From Microbacterium jejuense (lineage in GTDB: Bacteria > Actinomycetota > Actinomycetes > Actinomycetales > Microbacteriaceae), in the NCBI RefSeq assembly GCF_019511665.1, contig NZ_JAEUAW010000022.1:1-52584 (forward strand): a stretch of 52,584 bases of DNA. Reading direction: 5' to 3'. Under the pieces are notes generated by a model that worked only from the letters and a program-made list of their open reading frames with translations, had not been told where the DNA came from and searched no databases. Shown in pieces: positions 24,777 to 31,496 of this stretch. The position numbers and the translations under genes were made by a program. The number at the start of each line of letters is the position of its first letter. Position 1 is the stretch's first letter.

Positions 24777-24872
24777 CGGCGCTGAAGCGCCGATCCCAGC
24801 GGCGCGCGGGGGCGCACCGTACTCTTCGGCGCGTGAGGCGCCGCTTTCCCAGCGACGTGCGGGGGCACGTCG
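24777..24872 (-). promoter_or_regulatory. Tandem double-hairpin RNA leader directly before the Shine-Dalgarno site
   Basis: There are two units about 50 bases apart, each built the same way on the transcribed strand. Unit A (24827-24872): CGACGTGC-CCCC-GCACGTCG, then CTGGGAAAG, then CGGCGC-CTCAC-GCGCCG. Unit B (24777-24818): GGTGCGC-CCCC-GCGCGCC, then GCTGGGAT, then CGGCGC-TTCA-GCGCCG. Both have a CCCC loop, a linker CGCTGGGA and a second 6-bp CGGCGC stem. The last hairpin ends 4 bases before GGGGAGG. I recognise no known riboswitch class. The CCCC loops could pair with the GGGA linkers or with the GGGGAGG site; that is inference. Confidence 0.65.
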
Positions 24873-24962
24873 TATGAGTCGCACTCGATCCCACTCTGAG
24901 CGACCCTGATCCGCCGTCCCTTCGGGTGGTACGGCGGCAGACGGCAAGCCGTCCTTGTGAGC

Positions 24963-24992
24963 AGGCTATCGTGCGCGACCCCCGAGCGCGAA
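24963..24992 (-). promoter_or_regulatory. Possible promoter of the 469-aa surface protein gene
   Basis: TAGCCT (24963-24968) lies 18 bases after TTCGCG (24987-24992), a poor -35. TGGGGAGAAT sits about 15 bases further upstream, which would suit an activator. The predicted leader is about 195 bases and contains the tandem hairpins. Confidence 0.4.
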
Positions 24993-25007
24993 TCATGCGA
25001 TGGGTGA

Positions 25008-25017
25008 TTCTCCCCAT
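25008..25017 (-). promoter_or_regulatory. TGGGGAGAAT motif
   Basis: The transcribed strand reads TGGGGAGAAT, identical over 10 bases to a motif in the leader of the 1988-aa gene (31264-31273). See the motif family at 23265-23288, 31244-31274 and 41481-41521. Confidence 0.5.
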
Positions 25018-25022
25018 GGCCG

Positions 25023-25059
25023 GAAGAGTGGATGCCGGGGCCGCCGGCATCCACTCTTC
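25023..25059 (-). terminator. GGATGCC-type hairpin, third stem after the 1988-aa gene
   Basis: A perfect 16-bp stem, GAAGAGTGGATGCCGG / CCGGCATCCACTCTTC, with a 5-base loop. It is probably a back-up terminator separating the 1988-aa gene from the 469-aa gene's promoter. Confidence 0.75.
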
Positions 25060-25078
25060 ATATGGTCCGCGCACGCGA

Positions 25079-25115
25079 CCGAGCCCCTCGCCTTCGGGGC
25101 GGCAGAGGGGCTCGG
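25079..25115 (-). terminator. Second terminator stem after the 1988-aa gene
   Basis: CCGAGCCCCTC (25079-25089) pairs with GAGGGGCTCGG (25105-25115), and the loop region CGCCTTCGGGGCG can form a further small stem. Confidence 0.7.
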
Positions 25116-25116
25116 G

Positions 25117-25143
25117 CCCCCGTCACAACAGCGCTGACGGGGG
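25117..25143 (-). terminator. First terminator stem after the 1988-aa gene
   Basis: A 9-bp stem, CCCCCGTCA / TGACGGGGG, with a 9-base loop lies 47 bases past the stop. Confidence 0.7.
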
Positions 25144-25190
25144 TGGGGTGGGAGAGGACGGACCTTGGGGCAGCCCGCCCTCTCTCACAC

Positions 25191-28100
25191 TCACAGAGTG
25201 GGCTTGGCCTCGCCGCGACGGCGACGCGTCACGATGAGGGTCGTGGTGCCCGCCAGCAGGGCGAGCAGGCCCAGCAGCACCAGCACGGGCGAGAGCTGGC
25301 CACCCGTTGCCGGCAGCGCCGACAGGAGCACGACCGCGTCATCCGCGTCGCGACCGCTGTCGTCCGGGTTGCCGAACGTGTAGTAGTCCACGACACCGAT
25401 GTTGGTGATCGAGCTGCTCGTCGACGTCGGGCTCACCGTCGCCGACAGCGTGATCGTCGGAGCGACCGACACACCCTCCGCGCCCTGCGGCTGCAGCGGT
25501 CCGTTGAGCGTGCAGGTGAGCGTCCCACCGTAGCCCGAGCCGCTCTGACCCGTCACCGCGCAGGAGGACCAGCTCGGGAACGCGGTCGCGTCGCCCTCAC
25601 CCGGCCAGCTCACGTCGGTGATCTTCAGGTCGGCCGGGATCGTGTCGGTGACGACGACCCCGTCGGCCGCCGAGTCATCGCTCACGTTCGCGACGTCCAG
25701 CGTGTAGGTGAACGACGCCCCCGGGTCGGTCTTGCCGACGCTCGCGGTCTTCTCGATCTGCACGTCGGAGTGACGCGCGACCGCGCAGTCCGGCGTCGCC
25801 GCCGGGTACTCGGTCGAGAACACCAGCTCCGGGTTGACGGTGAACGTGATGGTGGAGCCGAGGCGCCACGCGTAGTCCAGCTCGCTGTCGTCCAGGATCA
25901 GGCCGTTGAAGATGTAGTCCGGCTGATCCGCGGCCGAGATGATGTCGGTCGTCCCCGGGTAGTAGTACTGCCTCGGGCTCGAACCGGGCACGATGTCGCC
26001 CAGCTCGATCGGACGCCAGCCCGGGTAGTCGATGGACACGCCCGACGGGGTGAACTCCGCACCCGGCCATGCGATCTCGTTCGTCCACGTCGCCGTTCCG
26101 CCCGGCTGCGTCAGCGCCACCTCGGCCGGATCGGTGGTCGCCGTTCCGGTGTCGGGCGTCCAGAGGAAGTCGATCTCCTCATCGACGAGCGCTGCGGACT
26201 TCGCGATCGTCCACCCCAGGTACGGGGCATCCGCCACGCACTTGGTCCACACGACCGCGGTGATCTCGCGCACCGGGATCTCGACCGTCGAGCAGTTGTT
26301 CTCCTCGACCTGGTCGCGCTCGGCGGCCACGCACGCGGTGTTGCTCAGCGACTCGAGCGGGTCGGCCGGCTGCGTCGACTCGTCGCCCGGCTCGACCGGC
26401 GGCACCGGCGTGGCGGTGAAGATCACCGAGACGATGATGTCGACCGAGTCGCCGACCGCCAGGGTGTCGGTGTGCAGGCGGATGGTGTTGTCGCCGTCCA
26501 CCCACTCCTCTTCCGGCGTCAGCGGGTCGTCGTTGTCGTTGACCCAGCCGGCGGGGAGTGTGATGCCGGTCACCTCGAGCCGGTCGTGGACCGGGTCGGT
26601 GACGACGACGTCCTCGGCGTCACGCGTGCCGTTGTTGGACACGGTCAGCGTGTAGTCGAAGGCGTCACCCGGCTCGACCGAGCCCTGCTCGGGCAGGTTC
26701 GACGCCGTCTTCTCGATGTCGACGTCGTCGAAGTGGACGGTGCCGCATGCGTCGTCGGTGTCGGTGAACTCGCCGGCGGTGACGGTCGCGGTGTTGACCA
26801 CGCCGATGCCGTCGCCCTCCTCGTCACATGCCGTGCCGGCCTCGGCGTCGGACGTCACCTCGAGGTCCACGACCACGGTGTAGACGTCCTCAGCGTCGCC
26901 GACCCGCGGTGCGAGCACCTGGTCGACGGCGAGGTCGGCGGTCAGAGACGCGTCGAGGTCGAACGAGCCGGACTGCGGTCCCGTCCACGTGGCCTCGAGG
27001 TACTCGACGCCGTCGACCTCGTCGAGCGTGTCGCTGAGGTCATAGGTGACAGGCACCAGGACGCTGTTGTTGCGCACGGTGAGCTCGTAGGTGAGCGTCC
27101 ACGTGCCGTCCTCGTTCTGCTCCGAGCTCACCAGATCCTTGGCGAACTCGATGCCCTGGTCGACGTGCGTGTTCACGATGGTGCACACGACGTGCTCGCC
27201 CTTGTCGAGTCCGCGGAGCATCGCGGCTCCGGGCTCGCTGTCGGTGAGCTCGATGTCGCCTTCGTCATCCGAGACACAGGACCACAGGCCGGCCTCGAAC
27301 TCGTCGAGCCCGGGGATGTCGCCCACGATCGCTTCCGACAGGTCGAACGGCTCGCCCGGCAGCACCGCCACCGGCTCGACGTCGCCGCCCGGATCGGTAA
27401 CGGTGTCGTCCTCGGACTCGCCCGTCAGCTGCCAGTTCGTGTCGGCCACGTCGGCGCCGGCGACGACCTTGACCAGACCCAGGGTCGGACGCTCGGCCGT
27501 GTTGGTGAACGTGCACCAGACCGCCTGGTCGGGCATCTGGAACTCCCCGGACCGGCCGCTGCCTTCGAGCACGACCTCCTGGTCGCCCGCGACACAGCGG
27601 AGCGAGGAGGCGTAGTCCGAGGCGTCACCCGCGACGACGTCGATCAGCTCGCTGACGGACACCATCTCGCCGATCAGGGCCTCGGCCTCGATCGCGTTCT
27701 CGGTGTCGACGAACGATCCCACCGCGCCGTTCGAGGTCGAGGTGCCGTTCACCGTGGTGACGCCCTCGATCGTCAGGTCGGCGGTGTCGCCCTCCTGGCC
27801 GTTCACCCATTCCTTCTGCAGGTGGACGGTGGCGGACTGCGCCTCGTTGATGAACTGGCACAGGATGCCCGGACCCGTCACCTTGAGGGTGAAGGCCCGC
27901 CCGTCGGTGCCGACCGGGGTGGTCTCACCGGCGCTGCACAGGAAGCTCGACTCGTAGACGCCCACGGCGTTCAGCGTCTCCTTCATTGGGATCAGCGCGC
28001 CGATGCGGGCGGTCACCGTGACGAAGTTGACGTTGTCGAAGAAGTTGGTCGGCGAGCCGAGCAGCATCGTCGAGAGCTTCGTCGCCGGCAGGCCGTTCTC

Positions 28101-31100
28101 AGGCGTCGCCTCAAGCGTCGTCTTGTCGCCCACCAGGGCGCCGATCCAGCGCTTGTGCAGCACCACGGTCGCGGTCTTCGCCGTGTTCGTGAAGACACAC
28201 GTGACGTCGGCGTCCTCAGGGGCGGTGAAGGTGGCGGTGAGGCCGTCGACCTCTTCCTCCACGTTCGAGCAGACGATGCCGGTCTCGTACTGGCCGCGGT
28301 TCTGGCCGAACACCTCGCCGACGGTGACGTCGTCACCGACGCGGACCGTCGTGGTGACGACGCCGGCATCCGTCTGGAGGGCGGCTCCCGTGGCGGTCGA
28401 CGTCGCCGACTCGCCATCGATCGAGAGGTCCGCGCTGTCACCCTGGAACGCGTTCACCCAGACCTTGTCGACGCTCACGTCGATGGTCTTGGCCGTGTTC
28501 GTGATGGTGCAGGTGACCGATCCGCTGACGGTGAGCTCCGGGATGCTGCGCCCGGCGCCGCTCGTGCCGTTGTCGCACGACCACGTCGAGGTGTAGCGCC
28601 CCGTGTTGTCGGCGTCGGTGATCGACTCCGACAGCGTCACCTTCTGACCGATGCGGACATCGACCTGCGCGAACGTGTCGTCGATGCCGTCGGTGCCCGA
28701 GGCCACCGAGGTGGCGGCATCCGTCTCGGCACCGGTGATGCTCAGGTGAGCCTCGTCACCGGCGAACGCACCGATCCACTCCTTCTGCAGCTTCACGGTT
28801 GCGCGCTGCGCCGTGTTCGTGAAGACGCAGGTGACGGCCTGGTCGGGCACCGTGTACTCGAACGAGAGGGACGTGCCGCTGGTCTGCGCCTCGTCGTTGC
28901 AGACGTACGACGAGCCGTACGTGCCCACACCGCTCAGCGCCTCGGACAGCGTCACCGTGTCGCCGACGCGGACCGACACCGTGGCGATGTTGGTGTTGTC
29001 GACGAGGTTCGGCTGCGTGGCCGTCGAGGTGGCCTGGTTCGGCCCGGCGTGCAGCACGGCCTGGTCGCCCACGACCGCGTCGACCCACGTCTTCTTGACC
29101 GTGATGCTGCGCTCGATCGCCGTGTTGGTGAACGTGCACTGGACGCCGGCCTTCGACGCCGGGTACTGCGGCACCACGATCGACCCGGAATCGCCGTCAT
29201 TGGCGGTGGGCGTCGCGCCCACACACGAGAGCGACGAGTCGTACAGGCCGGTGTTGCCGTCGCCGAGCACCTCGGCCAGGTCGAGGCTCGCACCCGGGGC
29301 CACGCTCACCGAGACCACGGGGCCGTCGGTGGGCGCGGTGGACGTGCCGCTGTTCGACGCCGCGCCGCTGATGGAGAGCTCGGCCGTGTCACCGGTGAAC
29401 GAGTTCACCCAGTGCTTGGTGAGGGTCACCGTCGCGAACGGGATGTTGACGAACGGTTTCGTCAGGCTCGGGTTCGGCGCCTGCTGCGTGACAGCGAAGT
29501 TCTGCGGCGTGGCGTCGAGGACGTACCCGGCGGGCGCCGCCGTCTCGGTCACCGTGTAGGTGCCGATCGGAACGTTCACGACGAGGAATTCACCGGCATC
29601 CGGGTCCGCGTCGTTGAGGCCGTTGTCGACCACCGTCCGCGGGAATGCCGCCGCACCAGCCGCGACACCGCCGGTGTTCGCGACGATCTGGAACGTCGCG
29701 CCGCCCAGGAGCGCACCCGCGTCGTCGTGCTTGACCCAGCTGACGCTGCCGAGCGGATCCTCGAACGTCAGGGTCTTGGACTCCGCGTCACCCAGCGTCA
29801 CCTGCTGCGGGTTGTTGGACGTGGGCAGCAAGTAGCCGGTGGGCGCCTTGGTCTCGGTCACCGTGTAGACCCCGGGCTGGACGTTGCCGCTGAAGAGGAT
29901 CTGGCCGTTCGCGTCCGTTGTCGCCGTCGTCGATCCCGTGCCCGTGGTCGGGTTCGGCGAGATCGTGAACTCCGCCCCCGCAAGGAGAGCGCCGTTCACG
30001 CCGGTCTTGACGATCTTCAAGGTCGCGCAGGTCGACGGGACGTTCAGCGAGATCGGGAAGATCCAGTCCTCGAGCGACGACTGGTCGGACGGCGAAGCGC
30101 TCGACCGGACGTTCACGACGCCGTAATTGCCGCTGCAGCCCTGGTCTCCGAAGAGCGCGGTCAGGTCGATCGCGACCTCTGAGAAGATTCCGCGTTCGAG
30201 TTCGTCACCCGCGAGGTTGTTGATCGGGCCCTGGTTGACCTGGCCCACGAAGCCGGCCAGCGAGCCGAGCGACTGCCACGCGCTCCCGGTCCAGATGTCT
30301 GCCCCCACCAGCGCGATCGTGTCGTTTCCGGTCTGGTTGATCGTCAGGCGCAGGTCGTTGACGGTGCGGTTCGGCACCGGACCGGTCGTGTTCTGCTTCT
30401 GGTTGAGCTCCACGTGGTAAGCGACGGAGCCGTTGTTCTCCTGGCGCTCGAAGCCGAGGTAGGCATACACGTGGCCCGAGACGGTCTGGGTGTACGCGTA
30501 GACGTTGCCCATGTCGGTCTTGCCCGACGAGGCGGTGCCGGCGATCTGACCGGCATCCCACGGCCAGTTCGTCTCCTTGGCACCGTTGGTGAAGGCTGTC
30601 GAGTCATCGAAACCGTCGACGCGGACGGGCTGGCCGCCCACGGTCGCCCAGTCCTTCGTGCCCGTGCCGTCGAGGCACAGGTTGCCGTCGATTTCGAAGC
30701 CGCCCGGCGTACCCACGAGCCAGCCCGAACACGCGAGGAGCGCCTGGATGCCGACGTCCGCGCTGGGTGCGGCCAGGGCCTGCAGCGGCGCATCCGTCGT
30801 CGTGTCGGGCGCGACCGGTGCCTCTTCCGGCACAACCGCCTGTTCGGTCGGAGTGCTGTCCGTCGCCTCGGGCTCGGTCGCGGTCTCTTCGGTCGCCGGG
30901 GTGTCGGCGGTGGTGGCATCCGTCGATTCGTCCGTCGTGGTGTCGGTCGCCTGCGTCGTCGCGGCGGGGTCGGTCACCTCCTCGGCCACGGCCGGGGAGA
31001 GCCCCGAGAACACGAGGGCCGCCGACACGACGGTCGCGATCCCTCCGACGTACCACCGCTTCTGGAGAGCGAGCCTGCGCTCCTCCGTCCGCTGTTGACG

Positions 31101-31157
31101 CATGCGGCGGCGCAGTCCCCCGTTGTCGGAAGCGCGCACGAAAGTACGACTGAACAT
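25191..31157 (-). CDS. Giant LPATG surface protein with CnaB/SpaA-like repeats, about 1988 aa
   Basis: I chose the ATG at 31157 (MFSRTFVRA), with AAGGG before it; the frame runs on to 31211. Residues 1-60 are a long basic signal peptide with RWYVGGIATVVSAAL and a cleavage site near SPAVAEE, followed by a Thr/Glu/Asp/Pro linker. About 135-375 is an N-terminal beta-rich domain, a possible ligand-binding head. About 375-577 are two SpaA/CnaB domains (KIVKTGVNGALLAGAEFTI, TVTETKAPTGYLL). About 577-1330 are seven repeats of 100-115 residues. Two DUF11-like domains, the shared CVADAPYLGW...YPAATPDC module (about 1640-1790), one more DUF11-like domain, LPATGG (about 1947), a membrane helix and RRRRGEAKPTL follow. 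It is probably a wall-linked adhesin or pilin-like stalk; the ligand is unknown. Confidence 0.92.
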   Translation of the reverse strand: MFSRTFVRASDNGGLRRRMRQQRTEERRLALQKRWYVGGIATVVSAALVFSGLSPAVAEEVTDPAATTQATDTTTDESTDATTADTPATEETATEPEATDSTPTEQAVVPEEAPVAPDTTTDAPLQALAAPSADVGIQALLACSGWLVGTPGGFEIDGNLCLDGTGTKDWATVGGQPVRVDGFDDSTAFTNGAKETNWPWDAGQIAGTASSGKTDMGNVYAYTQTVSGHVYAYLGFERQENNGSVAYHVELNQKQNTTGPVPNRTVNDLRLTINQTGNDTIALVGADIWTGSAWQSLGSLAGFVGQVNQGPINNLAGDELERGIFSEVAIDLTALFGDQGCSGNYGVVNVRSSASPSDQSSLEDWIFPISLNVPSTCATLKIVKTGVNGALLAGAEFTISPNPTTGTGSTTATTDANGQILFSGNVQPGVYTVTETKAPTGYLLPTSNNPQQVTLGDAESKTLTFEDPLGSVSWVKHDDAGALLGGATFQIVANTGGVAAGAAAFPRTVVDNGLNDADPDAGEFLVVNVPIGTYTVTETAAPAGYVLDATPQNFAVTQQAPNPSLTKPFVNIPFATVTLTKHWVNSFTGDTAELSISGAASNSGTSTAPTDGPVVSVSVAPGASLDLAEVLGDGNTGLYDSSLSCVGATPTANDGDSGSIVVPQYPASKAGVQCTFTNTAIERSITVKKTWVDAVVGDQAVLHAGPNQATSTATQPNLVDNTNIATVSVRVGDTVTLSEALSGVGTYGSSYVCNDEAQTSGTSLSFEYTVPDQAVTCVFTNTAQRATVKLQKEWIGAFAGDEAHLSITGAETDAATSVASGTDGIDDTFAQVDVRIGQKVTLSESITDADNTGRYTSTWSCDNGTSGAGRSIPELTVSGSVTCTITNTAKTIDVSVDKVWVNAFQGDSADLSIDGESATSTATGAALQTDAGVVTTTVRVGDDVTVGEVFGQNRGQYETGIVCSNVEEEVDGLTATFTAPEDADVTCVFTNTAKTATVVLHKRWIGALVGDKTTLEATPENGLPATKLSTMLLGSPTNFFDNVNFVTVTARIGALIPMKETLNAVGVYESSFLCSAGETTPVGTDGRAFTLKVTGPGILCQFINEAQSATVHLQKEWVNGQEGDTADLTIEGVTTVNGTSTSNGAVGSFVDTENAIEAEALIGEMVSVSELIDVVAGDASDYASSLRCVAGDQEVVLEGSGRSGEFQMPDQAVWCTFTNTAERPTLGLVKVVAGADVADTNWQLTGESEDDTVTDPGGDVEPVAVLPGEPFDLSEAIVGDIPGLDEFEAGLWSCVSDDEGDIELTDSEPGAAMLRGLDKGEHVVCTIVNTHVDQGIEFAKDLVSSEQNEDGTWTLTYELTVRNNSVLVPVTYDLSDTLDEVDGVEYLEATWTGPQSGSFDLDASLTADLAVDQVLAPRVGDAEDVYTVVVDLEVTSDAEAGTACDEEGDGIGVVNTATVTAGEFTDTDDACGTVHFDDVDIEKTASNLPEQGSVEPGDAFDYTLTVSNNGTRDAEDVVVTDPVHDRLEVTGITLPAGWVNDNDDPLTPEEEWVDGDNTIRLHTDTLAVGDSVDIIVSVIFTATPVPPVEPGDESTQPADPLESLSNTACVAAERDQVEENNCSTVEIPVREITAVVWTKCVADAPYLGWTIAKSAALVDEEIDFLWTPDTGTATTDPAEVALTQPGGTATWTNEIAWPGAEFTPSGVSIDYPGWRPIELGDIVPGSSPRQYYYPGTTDIISAADQPDYIFNGLILDDSELDYAWRLGSTITFTVNPELVFSTEYPAATPDCAVARHSDVQIEKTASVGKTDPGASFTYTLDVANVSDDSAADGVVVTDTIPADLKITDVSWPGEGDATAFPSWSSCAVTGQSGSGYGGTLTCTLNGPLQPQGAEGVSVAPTITLSATVSPTSTSSSITNIGVVDYYTFGNPDDSGRDADDAVVLLSALPATGGQLSPVLVLLGLLALLAGTTTLIVTRRRRGEAKPTL
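27165..29440 (-). repeat. Seven tandem CnaB/DUF5979-like protein repeats in the 1988-aa protein
   Basis: The units start near 29440, 29115, 28808, 28490, 28178, 27840 and 27495, a period of 305-345 bp. Typical pattern: VxLxKxWV...GDxAxLxI...VxVGxxVTLSExL...YxSSxxC...VTCxFTNTA. Each unit has two Cys (mid-unit, and just before FTN), plus a Lys in strand one, a Glu in SE and an Asn in FTN. The units are diverged at DNA level, so this is an old expansion. Confidence 0.85.
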
Positions 31158-31243
31158 CACTTCACCCTTGGTCGTTATGACACAGGGCGCCCCAGATGGA
31201 GCCCCTCCCAATCACGCCAACGGCAAGTGAGAATGATGCGTTT

Positions 31244-31274
31244 GCTTCCCCAAGCGGTTCGGCATTCTCCCCAA
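31244..31274 (-). promoter_or_regulatory. Two TTGGGGA motifs in the leader of the 1988-aa gene
   Basis: The transcribed strand has TTGGGGAGAATG (31263-31274) and GCTTGGGGAAGC (31244-31255); the TGGGGA cores are 21 bases apart, two helical turns. The second is itself an inverted repeat (GCTT...AAGC). Both lie downstream of the predicted promoter. Confidence 0.55.
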
Positions 31275-31303
31275 ACACGAGCCGAGACGTGTTCCCGATC
31301 GCA

Positions 31304-31332
31304 AAGCTAGGCCCGGAATCGGCCCACGTCAA
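31304..31332 (-). promoter_or_regulatory. Promoter of the 1988-aa surface protein
   Basis: TTGACG (31327-31332), a 17-base spacer and TAGCTT (31304-31309). Both hexamers are identical to those ahead of the 3308-aa gene. The predicted leader is about 140 bases. Confidence 0.75.
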
Positions 31333-31409
31333 GTAACGGCTTGAAAACGGATGCCGCGGCCCCGAGCCGCATTGTCCGGTTCGGCGACGCCCGGCCCGCG
31401 GCCGTGAAC

Positions 31410-31451
31410 GCTGAGAGGCGGGGCGCCTGTGGGGGCGCCCCGCCTCTCAGC
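31410..31451 (-). terminator. Terminator of the 3308-aa gene
   Basis: A perfect 18-bp stem, GCTGAGAGGCGGGGCGCC and its complement, with loop TGTGGG is among the strongest hairpins in the window. It lies 45 bases past the stop. Confidence 0.9.
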
Positions 31452-31496
31452 GGGCCAGGAGAGGGCGGGTCTTGGGGGGACCGCCCCCTCCCGGGA

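Larger units (their letters stand above)
24760..25190 (-). other. 431-bp intergenic region: leader and promoter of the 469-aa gene, terminators of the 1988-aa gene
   Basis: From the gene side it holds a Shine-Dalgarno GGGGAGG (24766-24772), tandem double hairpins (24777-24872), a weak promoter (24963-24992), a TGGGGAGAAT motif (25008-25017), and three terminator hairpins of the upstream gene (25023-25059, 25079-25115, 25117-25143). No coding capacity is apparent. Confidence 0.7.
31158..31496 (-). other. 339-bp intergenic region between the two giant genes
   Basis: It holds the leader (about 140 bases, with TGGGGA motifs) and promoter (31304-31332) of the 1988-aa gene, and the terminator (31410-31451) of the 3308-aa gene. 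No coding capacity is apparent. Confidence 0.75.

Noticed and set aside
24777..24872. The tandem leader as a CRISPR fragment.
   Set aside because: There are only two units, unequal repeats and a different stem sequence in each; nothing resembles spacers. No CRISPR array is seen anywhere in the window.
24760..25074. N-terminal extension of the 469-aa surface protein to an ATG at 25074.
   Set aside because: It would place the signal peptide more than 100 residues in and translate the terminator and tandem hairpins; the GTG at 24759 has a strong ribosome-binding site.
25032..30182. A very long open frame antisense to the 1988-aa surface gene (over 1700 codons).
   Set aside because: Its translation is Arg/His/Val-rich without domain order, while the opposite strand encodes signal peptide, repeats and LPATGG. 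GC-rich codon bias keeps the antisense frame open.
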